Source: Hemerocallis citrina (lineage: Eukaryota; Streptophyta; Magnoliopsida; Asparagales; Asphodelaceae). Taken from it: a DNA stretch of 64,000 nucleotides. The notes under the pieces were generated by a model. That model searched no databases, was not told the origin of the DNA, and worked only from the letters and a program-made list of their open reading frames with translations. Shown here one piece after another: positions 1-13,400 of the stretch. The first letter of the stretch is position 1. Every line of letters begins with the position of its first letter. The position numbers and the translations under genes are program-made. The stretch is taken from assembly GCA_017893485.1 (NCBI GenBank), contig CM030363.1, forward strand, positions 172,014,686 through 172,078,685, in the 5' to 3' direction.

Positions 1-621
1 ACATATTCCACATTTGAATATCTACTAATGCAATTGAATGGACATAGTTAAAATTTATAGTACTCTCTAAACAAGAACCGTGTAGCGTAACTTGGATCAA
101 TACTCGATGAAAATCAGAAGAATTCATCCTACATTCATGAGCGGAGCAACAGCAGATATTCAGAGTAACTAGCAATTAGAAGACACCAATAAATTTTGAC
201 CCTGAATCCAATTTAAAAATCTCAAGTGCATCCACTTTCCCTTATAACCTTCATGTCACTTTTCTTTTTCAATTTCTTTTCAGAAATAATTTCCTCTCAA
301 TTCCTTTTCTGATTCAACCATTGATTACAAGCACATTTATATCCCGATGACAATAAACAAACCTAATATTCATCTTTAGAATACATCTCCGAATTTAGTA
401 TCAAAGCATCAAATTCAGAATTCATGAAATCCAACGATTAGCATAGAGAGGCTAAAAATTAGAACTAAAAACAAAACTTTCCATTTTTTGGCACTGAATG
501 CCAAGTAGGTTAGATTCCACAAATGAGTGTCCATCTCTAAATGAGAAAATTAAAGGGAGAAAGATAATGGAGTAAAAATTTAGTGTTACAAAAAAAAGAT
601 CAAAGTGGAATAACCTCAAAC

Positions 622-884
622 TAAATCTATAGATTAACCAATTGTTTGCGAGCTATCTAGGTTCTGACAATAATAATAATTAAACCACAAATTACATCTA
701 TTAACTTACACAAAAATGACATATAGTTAGCAAATAATATAAGTTTCTCACAGTAAACCTATAGATTAACCAATTGTTTGCGAGCTATCTAGGTTCTGAC
801 AATAATAATAATTAAACCACAAATTACATCTATTAACTTACAAAAATGACGTATAGGTGGCAAATAATATAAGTTTCTAACAGT
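622..884. repeat. 132-bp tandem duplication
   Basis: Copy 1 (about 622-753) and copy 2 (about 754-884) both hold the block from CTATAGATTAACCAATTG to the TATAAGTTTCT motif. They differ by a few substitutions and a 2-base indel. The rest of 1-1214 is AT-rich non-coding sequence, probably intron or 3' flank of the J-like gene; I recognise nothing else in it. Confidence 0.9.
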
Positions 885-1214
885 TACTTGACCCAAAATA
901 AATTGATAAAAGTGAAATAATGTTTATAGCATTAAGTATATATAGCTAAAGATCACATAAAATAAAAAAACTAAAGATCTCATGAAGGGCACTAGAATTC
1001 CTTATGGAACAAAGAGTAGCATAAGAAATTCTTCGGGCCTTTCCCCAAATTATGGTATTAACTATGATCTATAAAATTAGGAAAACAACTTGTCTACAAA
1101 TCGAATACATAGCATCATGCGCTATTATATATCAAACCGTTACAAACTGTGTTCACCTGAGTGAAAGAGAACAATTGACAAATATTAACAAATGTATTAC
1201 TGAATGTGACAAAC

Positions 1215-1361
1215 CTTTTGCGTCTCACCATCTAGCCATGCAAGAGTGAGGCGATTGTCCTTTAAAGCAGAACTAGCAGCTGCTGGAACCAAATAATCAT
1301 CTTTGCTGGCATTATCAGAATCAACATCACCAGCTAATACCTTTTTGGCCTTCCGCATGGT
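1215..1361 (-). CDS. exon 16 of the J-like gene (last exon seen)
   Basis: Codes residues 415-463 ([20 protein letters not shown] ...[12 protein letters not shown]). The acceptor is TGTTATAG and the donor GTTTGT in phase 0, so the reading frame continues into at least one more exon that I could not find between 1 and 1214. Confidence 0.87.
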
Positions 1362-1392
1362 CTATAACAAATCAGGTGCACACATTAGATAT

Positions 1393-1442
<50 letters not shown>

Positions 1443-4400
1443 TTACCTCTCGCATTTTATTTAGTTCCAGACTAGTGCGACCAGCAAGAATCACACAGTA
1501 CCACGTCACTGTATCATTTCCAGCACGAGAGAAACCATTTGCATCACAGCCTAGTTCCATTGATGTTACACTCCTTAATTGAGGAAGTTCTGGAAATGAA
1601 ATAATATAAAACTATCAACATTTAGACTACTGAAAAAGCTTAGCTCAAGTTACATCCATTTTGAATGTTTAAGCTTGATCCAGGTAGAATAATGTTGCAA
1701 TTGAAGGCATTAATACCAAACTATTTAAAACAATATTTAGTTAAGCAATTTTAGACACAATATAGGTGCAATAGATAATCTATATAATATTTAAGGAATG
1801 ATCACTGAACTCTTTGGACATAGTAAATTGTCTGTTAGTAGCAGATGAATGTACTAATTTTTAGTTTCTCAGACATAACTGTGTTACAGGATTGTAAAGT
1901 TTAGTTCTGCATCAATATTTTATAAATGGTTGCCGCTACATGTAACTTACACAGGTTCTTTTGGGTGGTCAGCTTTAGAGTAAATAGATAACTTATCGCA
2001 AAACAAATATATTATCCAAATTTCAGAGTTAATTTCAATATCAAGTTATTCAAATAAATGATTTTAAACTAATCAAGCATAAGATTAGGATGGGCAGGAT
2101 CATAGTCAAGCCTGAAAGATACACTTTAAATAAATGTTTGAAACCCTGAACCCAATCTTCACAAAAAATGGGTCAACTGAATTTTTACTTCTACGAGTCA
2201 AAGTTCTGCCAGAAGAAAATCATATTATCTATTTTATCCAGTTGAATCCTGTTTATATTGAGAATATTGGAATCTGATTAAGACTGATAAGATCAGCTTA
2301 TCTGCTACGATGGCCGAATGAAATATCAATTAGTATTCTCAATAAGAACATATGAAATTGCATCCACTTTTTAGTAACAGTAGCTGTTGGAATTTACAGA
2401 TAAATTCTCTAACATTCAGTTCTTTCCTTGAGAATATATTAGTGGATCTGAAATACCACCCAAAGAACAGAAACAGAAAATAAATCCTTAGCCCATTCAT
2501 ATAAACACCTCAATCAGATTCAAACCAAATATTCAAGATGGAACATGGGCTGTTAAACTTGATTTGTACTCAATCTGCCTGATCCTTTCTCAATACCACC
2601 AAAAAAAAAAAAAAAGAAAGAAAGAAAGAAAAAAATTGATGTTGATAATAACTGTGAACCTGTACCTTGATATTTATTCTTCTCCATAAGCCCCGAAAAC
2701 TGGGAATTGTTTAAAGTTCCTGAAATAGAAGAGATCAACTGTTAGTTTTTGTTGACGGTAACCAGTTTAAAGGTAGACGGAAATAAAAGAATGAATCGGT
2801 TAGTCAGAAGCATGCCATGGTGAACAACAGGTTGTATGCCAGGATCCTTTATAAACACAACAGCAGGGGATGATTCCACATTAAACCTGACAGTAGAAGT
2901 AAAACCAACAGTCAAAACTTGGTGATTTTTAGAATCAATATCAAACTGCAAAAAAATTGTTCATCTGAGTAGTCTTTTTTTTGTTGATAAGTAGGCTGTA
3001 GCCATTGCATTAATGTGAATTCAAGAGTAAATTAGGAACATTACAGGCTCACCATGAGCCAAATAACAGTGAATGAGAAACAGAAGATGCCAATCAGCAA
3101 GGAGAGCAGTTTGCGGAGTACTGATGAAGTATGTTAGATGCGTTTTAGTACAATAACTGCCAACATATATCAAAAGCTTCAAATATTTTAGCCTCATCTT
3201 GGTGAGTTGATGTTACCTCAGTAAATTTCTGTTACTATTATATTCATATACTTGTCATTTTTATTGCAATCAAGAATTATTTCTGGCAATTTCTATTTTT
3301 GTTTTACATGAATGATCAGATTTGTTAATACTTAGATTCCTACAGAATCAAATATTATAAATTATTTTTCGATTTTTCATAATGATATAATTAGCACCTC
3401 TGAGATTAGTTGACAAGATGTTTGTTTTTTGAGAAAAAAGGTGACCACGTCACCGCTTCATTAATAAAATATTAACAAAACAAGTATTACAAATGCTATA
3501 CATCTAATTGTTCCTTAAACGGAACACAGAAAACAATTACATAGCTAACCCTACAATATAAACTAGTCCCTCCCTTAGCTATACTTGTAAACAAAAGCAT
3601 ATGCTCCTATTCTCCCACATATCCTAACCAGATGTAATTCGAATATCAACCAAATTTAAAATTCGAATTCCATCCAACATTCCTCTCCACCCCAAAGCCT
3701 CCCATCACATTCCCCGAACGTCCACCTTGGTCACAACCACAACTACCATCTCAAGGCGGCATGCATCCATCTCACCTGACAAATCCACCACTCCACCCCA
3801 CCGCAACGCCATCTTCCCATTGCGTCAAATCCAGCCATCAACAATAACTATAGTTTTCAACCGACACGCCGACGCTCTCGACAAACTCTCCCCAACGAAC
3901 ACCTCCGCCTTGACAGCTCATCTTTGGGGATCCCTCAATTATCCCATCGCTCCTCGAACAAAATTAGAATTTCAAAAAATCTTATTTGAAATTCACAAGT
4001 CAACCAACATTCCTCTCTCTACTCTCCACACATGTTTTGAATTTCAAAAATCGAAATTGCAATTCAAAACGAGTCCAAATCTCCCTCCAAATATGTTTTG
4101 AATTTCAAAGACTAAATTGAAATTCAAAAAAAATCAAATTAATCTCCCCCTCCACACATATATGAAATTCATAAATCTACACTGAATTTCACAGTAGAAC
4201 CACAACTCCTTCTCCATAGAGATTTTGAATTTCAAAAACTAATTTGAAATTCAAAAATCAACCGAAAATTCTCCCAAATCTAATTTTGAATTTCAAAAAC
4301 ACTAATTTGAAATTCAAAATTAAAAATTCAACCCCCCCCCCCCCCAAAAAAAAAAAAAACTCCTCATTCTACATTATAATTTTGAAATTTGAAATTCAAA

Positions 4401-7400
4401 ATAGGAAATCAATCCCGCTCTCCACCACTCCAACAAGATGTTTGTTGAGCGGACTTGACAGATACAAAGTAAAATATTTATCATGACATTAGAAACACAT
4501 ACATGTTCCACCATAAGGAAGAATCTTCTTCTCTCCACAAAACTAATCCAAAGGATGCATAAGGCCAATAATCTTTAGCAGCTTGCCGCAAGAAAGGAGC
4601 AGCACGTTCTCCAGTTTTTGAGAAGAGAATGACTTTCACCTGTTAGATAAATATACTCAAACCGATAAGCAACTTAAAACAACAATGATGTCGTAAAGAT
4701 AATCTCGTCAGCTATTATGAACTTCAAGATAATGTTGGATTCATGTAGCTAACTCCCACATTCTGAGACAAAGGCTTTGTAGTAGTTGTTGTTGTTATAT
4801 TAAGAGCTTCAAGGCTGTTACTTCTCAGCCAATGTATTACAGATATTGATGAAAATTTTGTTATCGATGTCCAAAAGGATTATCTCATAAAGTAGTGAAT
4901 AAGTAGGTCCATTATGAGCGAGATAAGAAAAATATTTTTCATAGCCTTCATTCTCAGTATGTAAGCCAAGATTCCTATGGATTTAAAAAGGTGTGGGTAT
5001 GCAAATGGAAATACTCGATTAACATTTTTGATGTACAAGTGTGTTGTGGATTCAGCATCAATATTATATGTAGTATGGAAAGTTATATATACACCTGTGT
5101 TCGGAAATATTAGGCTGAGACCCTGAGCATACACGTAAGCAGAAATGCTTTTATAATGATGAACTATATTGAGTGTCATAGTATACAAAGAAAACTGCAT
5201 ATTTAATAGCAAATCATGTACCTTATGCTGACCAATTTTGGCAAAGAAATTTGGCACCTGAAATAGAAACTCATATTACAACTCATAATAATTATAGTAA
5301 CCACCAAAACAAAGCTACTGCTATCAGTCTCACTGCACACGCAAACTTTAGGTAGAAATAAAAATATGAGGGAGATAACATGACCAATTAGTAAGATCTC
5401 AGTTGATTGATTAAGGACAAACATTGCAGGATCAGAAAAACTAACATATCTCGGGTACATGCTCAGCTATACAAGCGACAAACCACTTGAAAAAAATAGA
5501 TTATGGTTCATTTATTCAAGCCCATGGAACAAGGGAGCAACTGGGGGAAAAAAAAATGCACGACAGCAGCAATTTTCCCATTGACTTTGCTAATGGCTCC
5601 CATGAAAAAAAACAGGATTCAAGTAATGATATCCACAGACCTACTAATACCCCTACCCCTAATTAGTAAAATTCAATAAATCTTAGGTCGAACGTTCAGA
5701 GCAAGTATCACATAAGATTTCAAAGATGAGTATAATAATAATAAAAATGATTAGTGATACTTGTTGGAACTTAAAAATCATTGAGCAAAATGTCAAGAAT
5801 TACCAAAGTTTCCTTCGTGTAGTATAGAATGCGAGGTAAGCCAAGTATATCTGTTGCCATCCAATCAACAATTGCATCCACCGTATGATCTCCTTGGTAC
5901 CTACAAACCAAGACTGGAATAAGGGAAGGCAAAGAACATACACTGTTCACTAAACATGATGCATTTGATACTAAATTTAGGACCAATGCCATGAACATAG
6001 CTGAAAGAATGACCTTGGAAAGAGATTATAAACTATACAAACTAACTGCATTTTCAACTTAGAAAGAAAAGAAAACTACCTCACATAACAGCTTGAGCTT
6101 CTACAATTAGGAGGAAATGCAACAAGGGCAGGCAGACCTGCGCAGATATAAGCCAATTATTGGAAGTAAACACCGGCTTATTCTACTATCACTTTAATCT
6201 TCAAACAAATATCGATCTGTTCATCAGTACAACCTATAAGGATAATCTCTAGCTAAGTAACACACAGCTCAGCCTACACTCATAAACCTTCACATCTTAA
6301 AGGGAAAGGTGTGGTCCTCCTCAGGCAAGAGTAGGACCATTAAGTTAAGCTTATTTTGAGTGGTTAATCGTACAAAGAAAATATATTCTTAAACAAACGA
6401 CGAGCCTTAGTTACTTTACTTCAGAAGCAATAATATACAATGAAATTCTGAGCTATTTGGAACTTAATTAGTTACACTTAAAAATAAGTTGTTCAGTTGA
6501 ATATATTTGCCAAAAACAAAAATAGCAGTTTTTTATATTTTAGTATTCTGCAAACCTATTAACTTGCCTTTGTAGACTAAATCTTGGTGAGGCTGCTGAG
6601 CTTTCCATGACTAGTAAAGTAGGTTTCTTGACCAAATTAGTGGGCATTTTATGAGCAATTACTAGTTTTACATACATAGTGTATTGTGTATTAAGGGTTA
6701 CTAAATGGTGAAATATTCTATGATCCGCATCTGCCACGTTCTCAGCTCCCTTTGTCAGTTCTTTGTGTTAGGAAATTTTCTAAAACATACTAATGCACTG
6801 GTAACCAGTATTGCATTTTCTTTCTATTGATGTTAAAATTCTACATGATAATCAAATTACTACAACTGATATTAGGTTGTTTCAAAAACTTAAAAATCCT
6901 GAAATTAGGCCTCTCCTGGATGACCTGCACATAGGCAGGTTACATATTACATGTATTAGACACAGCTTAAGCTAGTCTAGAGAAATATTCAAAAATCATG
7001 ATACACACGATACACACCCTCCGCACAAACATATATGATATACTGACTAAAATGGCAGTGGTACCATTTCGGAAGAATGGCTGCTTAGTTGCCTTTCTTT
7101 CTGCTAGGTAAGATGCAAGCTGAACATCTCCCAGTTCAACCATGCCAGTATCCGCAACACCATCCAATAAATTAGCTGCAGGATCAAAGAAGCATGTCAA
7201 CTGGCTAGAATAAATGAACAAAACTAGTAATATTTAAACTTCAAGAATCCTCTTAGCAAGCAAGCCACATATATCATAGCATAAACAAAGATCAACTTAG
7301 GTTAATTTGATGGATTCAATGTATTAAGAACAGAAAGCAACATAAGGAGCAAGAGTGACATCTGATTTAGAAGTGCATACCAATTCTTTTCCAACTAGTA

Positions 7401-10400
7401 ATAAATTTGGCACTGTGAGAACTTCCCTCGGAATAGACCTAAATTGCAATGATAAATTCCATAATCAGTTAATTATTGCCTTATCATGCCAAACTGTACG
7501 AGGGGTGATCAGAAATTAATGGTAAACAAGCAAACAGAAACAGTCTACCCAATAAGGATCTTACCAGCAACAAAATTGATTTTTCTCCACCCACCATCGA
7601 AATGAATTTTTCAGATGTAATAATGTTCAAATCCTGGTTACTTGTGCCTGAACAAAAAGAAGTATACATCTAAGAATGACTGTTCCACAAAACATTGACA
7701 TACCAAAGATATAACTTAAGCAGAAATAATTATACCCAACTGACCAGATGAAGAAGTTTCTAATAATGGTAGCTGTACATCTGAAAATTTCAGCCCATCA
7801 TATTGCCCTTTAACCTTTTCAAAAACATGCTACAACAAAAATATGGCAACAAACTGTCAAGAATCTGAACGGCATAAATAACAATACCAAAGTAAACTAT
7901 ATCTCACCAAATGCTCATCAATCCCGAAAACGTCATAATCTCTTTTCCATAATGGATTTGTAAGAAGCTCAAATGCATAGCGAACCTGCAAGGTCAAAAG
8001 TAAACTAAATAAAATATTGGACAGAAAAGAAATGTAAAATGATGAGCAGATGTCATTCGACTAAAAAACTACGAAGACAAGCAATTTGCAAAAATCCATA
8101 ATATCACTATTTTGGTCATATTTTGTGAGCGTCATTTTCATTGATTTTGTGAATATTCAGAATATCGTTGTTTAAGCCATAGTTTATGGTGTGTTTAGCC
8201 GATTTTGAGAAAAACAAAATTTCAATAATTTAGCTATATTTTGTGGGATATAGTCCATCGTTTTCGTCAATATTGTGAAAATCCTGAATATCACTATTTT
8301 GGCTATATTTTATGGAATATGGTCCACTGTTTTTAGCCGATTTTGATATTAACGAAATTTCACTGATTTCGCCACATTTTGTGGCCTCTAGTCCACCGTT
8401 TTTGTTGATTTTGTGAAAAATCTAAATGTCAATGTTTTATACCATATTTTATTACCTATAGTCCACTGTTTTTTCTCGATTTTGAAAAATACTCATGAGG
8501 GTCTGTTTGGTTAAGCTTTTTTTTTTCCAAAACCCAAAAACGTGTTTGGTTAGGGTGTTTTGTGAAAAGAGTTTTCACAAAACTCCAACTTCAGTCATTC
8601 TCTCTCTACATGAGCGCAACCTTACATTTTTAGAAAACTGTTTTTGAAAACTCCAACTTGTTTGGTTAGGGTGTTTTTAGAAAACTGTTTTCAGAAAACT
8701 GTTTTCAAAACAACAAATCAAACGCAACCGACTGATTTGGCATTTGACCACATTTTGTGAGATACTATCCATCGTTTTCGTCGATTTTGTGAATATACTG
8801 AAAATCACTGTTTTGGCCATTATTTATGCAGTATAATTTATTGTTTTTAGCCGATTTTGAGAAATACGAAATTTCACTGTTGTGACCATATTTTGTGGGA
8901 TATAGTCCATTTTTATCGATTTTGTGAATATTTTGAGTATCACCGTTTTGGCCATTGTTTATGCACTATAGTCCACCGTTTTTAGTTGATTTTGAGAAAT
9001 ACAAAATTTCACTAATTTGGCCAAATTGTGTCCTATAGTTCATCGTTTTGTGATTTTGAGAAAATTCTAAAGTTCACTATTTTGACCATATATTATGTCC
9101 ACTATTTTTTGCTGATTTAGAGAGACAAAATTTCACTGAATTGGCCACATTTTGTAACTTATAGTACACCATTTTCGTCGATTTTGTAAAAATTCTTTAA
9201 AATGACTGTTTTGACCATATTTTATGAGGTCTACAATTTTTTGTCGATTTTTTAGAAATACAAAATTTCCCTGATTTAGCCATATTCTGTGGGCTATAGT
9301 CTACCCTTTTCGTTGATTTTGTTAAAAATGGAAATATCACTGTTTTGACCAAAAATTATGGGCTACTGTCCCAATTGTTTTTTGCCGGTTTTGAAATTTT
9401 TAAATTTTCACTGATTTGACAACATTTATGGCCTATAGTCCACTTTTTTCAGACTTTTTGAGAAAATTTTAAATTATATTGTTTTTTTCCATATTTTATG
9501 ACCTATAGTCCACTTTCTTTTTGCCGATTCTGAAAAATACGAAATTTCACTGATTTTGTCACATTTTGTGGGCTAGTCCACATTTTTTGCTGATTTTATA
9601 CAAATTTTGAATATTACTAGTTTAGCAATGTTTGATGGGTTTATAGTCCACTATTTTTTCTCGATTTTGAGAAATACAAAAACATCACTAATTTTACCAT
9701 ATTTTGTGTGGTATAATCCATGTTATCATTGATTTAGTAAAATTCTAAATTTTCCTATTTTGGCCATATTTTGTGCTATAGTCCACTATTTTTTGCCGGT
9801 TTTGAGAAATAAGATTTGGGCACATTCTGTGAGCTTTCCACCGTTTTTGTCGATTTTATGAATATTCTGAATATCATTATTTTGGCAATGCGTTGTGGGC
9901 TCTATAACCCACTATGTTTAGACGATTTTGAGAAAACAAATTCACTGTTTTGGCATTTTTGGTGGGCTAGTCCATTGTTTTCGTCGATTTTGTGAATATT
10001 CTAATTATGCATGTTTTGGCAATTATTTATGTGCATCCACAATTTTTCCGATTTTGATAAATACGAAATTTTAATAATTTGGGCACACTTTATGGGCTAT
10101 ATAGTCCGCCGTTTTCATAGATTTTGTGAAAAATCTAAAATTCACAATTGGCTATATTTTATAGGCCATCCATTGTTTTTGGTCGATTTTGAGGAATACG
10201 GAATTTCACTGATTTTGCCATATTTGTGGGATATAGTCCACCGTTTTCATGGATTTTGTGACAATTCTAAATTTCATTTTTAAGGCCATATTTTATCAGT
10301 AAAGTCCACTATTTTTTTCCTGACTTTGAGAAATACAAAATTTCACTGATTTGAACACATTTTGTGGGATATAGTCCATCATTTTCTCCGAGTTTTAGAA

Positions 10401-13400
10401 TCTTTTGAATATCACTGTTTTGGCCATTATTTATGTGCTATAGCCTATAGTTCATAGTTTTTAGCCAATTTTGAGAATACAAAATTTCATAGATTTGCCA
10501 TATTTTGTGGCGTCGTTGTTTTCGTCGATTTTGAGAAAATTATAAATTTCACAGTTCTCACCTTATTTTATTGGTTATAGTCCACTGTTTTTTGTCGACA
10601 TTGAGAAAACCGAATAGCACCGATTTGGCCATATTTTGTGGGTCCACCGTTTTCGTCGATTTAGTGAAAATTTTAAATATCACTATTATGAGCATATTTT
10701 ATGGGCTATTGTCCACAATTTTTAGACGATTTTGATATATACGAAATTTCACTAAGCCCATCGTTTTTCTCGATTTTGAGAAATTTCTAAATTTCACTGT
10801 CTAGGCTGTATTTTATTGGCTACATTCCACCGTCTCTTTCAATTTTAAAAAAGTACGAAATTCCACCGATTTGTCCACATTTTGTGCGCTATAGTAAACC
10901 GTTTCCATCGATTTAGTAAATTTTTGAATATCACTGTTTTGGACATATTCTATACTCCACTATTTTTAGTGGATTTTGAGAAATACAAAATTTTAATAAT
11001 TTGACCATATTTTGTGTCCCTCGTTTTTATCAATTTTGAAAAAAAATCTAAATTTCATTGTTTTGGTAGTTATAGTTCTTATAGGGCTATGTTTTACAGT
11101 TTTTTGCCCATTTTGAGAAATACGAAATTTCACTGAATTGGCCACATTTTGTGGCTTATAGTCCACCGTTTTAATTGATTTTGAGGTTTATAGTCTACTT
11201 TTTTTGCCGATGTTGAAAAATACAAAATTTCACTGATTTTGGTTATATTCGGTGGGTTATGCTCCACCATTTTCTACAATTTTGTTAAAAAATCTAAATA
11301 TCATTGTTTTGTCATATTCTACGGGTTATAGTCCAATATTTCTTACATTTTTAGAAAGAGAAGTGTTCTGTTATGCACTAGGCCTGTGCACTAGTGTGCA
11401 CTCGGCCTTCCCGCCTTCGTATCGACGATCCGAACCGTTCACATTGATCTAGACGTCTAAATTAGTCTAAATTAGTCTAAATATGTAAAATCAAATTATT
11501 TGAAATATATTTGCCCATCCATCATGTGACTATAAAAAACAACAATTTTCGGCCAAACAATTTTGTAACACTTCAATGGATGGGCAAATGAATTTTACAT
11601 ATTTAGACTAATTTAGATGTGTAGATCAATGTGAACAATTCGGATCGTCGATACAAAGACGGGAAGGCCAAGTGCACACAAGTGCACAACGGAACATTTC
11701 TCTTTTTAGAAATATGAAATTTCAATGATTTGACCATATTTTGTGGACAATTCATCGTTTTTGTCGATTTTGTGAAAATTTTGAATATCACTGTTTTGGC
11801 CTTATATTAGGGACTATATAATCCACTATTTTTGGCTGATTTCGAGAAATTTGAAATTTCACTTATTTGACCATATTTTGTGGCCTTAGAACATAGAATA
11901 GTTTGTATAGGGTTGCAAAGAATGGTATTAATCACACATTATGTTCTTTGGATAAGTTACTTGGAATGGTATTATTTGAACATAGAATAGTTTGTATATG
12001 GTTGCAAAGAAGTGGCGCATACAAATTTTATTATATATAATGTCTAATATACATTGAATGTATAGTTAAATAATATAAAATGTACCCAATGTACCTTACT
12101 ATTAATCAGTTTTGATTATGTGTGCTGTATTCTACCATGCTGATCCTGTTGTTCATTAAATTATACAAAGTGACAAAGATACATAATGAATTGCACCCAA
12201 AAAAATATCTAAGCTCCAGAACATCACTTTATCATTCCAAATCGCTAATTTACCACATTAAGGAAGAAGCATTCCAATTCCCAGATCAAGGAGGTTTAGT
12301 GTTTTCTGGTAATAGTGGAATGGATAATAATACAAATTCAAGCTAGAACTCAAATCAAAATGTAGTGGAGTTAAAGAGAGCATGGCCGACATCTTAGAGA
12401 AAGTTATATGGGCTCGCATGATAAAAATTTGGATTGAAAGAAGCAAAATGGATTACGTAAGAAAACCCACATAGAAGACAACAGAAGCAAAAAATAGATC
12501 TATTTGAAGGCTATACTTGTCAAATAATTGGGAACATTGGGAAGTAGCTCTGACTCTCATATGGTAAATTCTTTTGATGAACTTCATAGCTTTAGTGGTG
12601 CTCAATAGCTGACTAGACATTGTTGGGAAAAGATAGATGAAGGCAACGATGATGGAAGTCAAAATATTTAATACAAAGATCAAAAGGTCAAAAGGACAAA
12701 GTATATATTTGAATTGAGAGATAAGAGCATGGCATTTTCACCGATCTAAGTGAGTGTGAGAGCAACCCAAGTTACATGGTAAACAGCTAAATATGTTTGC
12801 ATGAAATAATAGTTGAATGGGGTGTATATTGTTGGATATATAGGTATATTCTCAATATATATCGAATATTATTGTGTATAATATTATATGGGGTGACACG
12901 AGGTTGCACGTGTTATCTGTTAGTTATTGGACAGGGTTGAGTGGGCGTAAAGCACAGTACCCAAAACCCAGTCTTATCCCATGTATACTGGTCTTGTGGT
13001 AGTACCTGAAATTATTTCAATTCTGATAATCATGATATAATATCTCAAGCAGTAGGGATATTAAACTCTAACCCTAATTTCTCTTTTCTTATTATCTCAT
13101 AATTATCAACAATCTTGAGATATTAGTTACTTTTATTATGAGATTAAATCAAGAGAGAGAGATCGGCGAGATGTCACCGTTCATAGGGATCTCGTCGTCA
13201 TCGCCGTCGTCGCTGCCGTCGTTCGTTGTCGGTGCTGACGCAGCCTCCCTCTGCTAGTGTGGCCCTTGGGGTCCGCCCAGCGCTGCCCTCATTCTCTCTC
13301 CTCCCCGCCACCATTTGATGTCCCTATGTGCAGGTGTGTTTGCCCAGTGGATCTAGATCTGACCGAATCCAAGTGGAATCAGATCCAACCCACTCCACAT

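Larger units (their letters stand above)
8090..11890. repeat. degenerate satellite-like array, ~70-bp monomers alternating in ~140-bp dimers
   Basis: The words GTCCACCGTTTT.GTCGATTTTGTGAA and GTCCACTGTTTTT.GCCGATTTTGAGAA alternate about every 70 bp (for example near 8250, 8321, 8391, 8461). One monomer type ends in a GAATATCACTGTTTTGG-like word, the other in AAATTTCACTGATTTGG. Together they make a dimer of about 140 bp, repeated roughly 20-25 times with heavy divergence. The block lies inside intron 3 of the J-like gene and is interrupted by two small transposons. The short ORFs in it are chance. Confidence 0.85.

Noticed and set aside
1..1214. Further exons of the J-like gene
   Set aside because: No stretch after an AG acceptor continues the protein in phase; the only acceptor-like spot (near 1160) runs into a stop.
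10011..10283. 90-aa ORF in the satellite
   Set aside because: It translates two satellite monomers; no stop in this stretch by chance.
12825..12829. Target duplication for the Copia element
   Set aside because: TATAT on the left and CATGT on the right agree at only three of five positions, not enough to claim.
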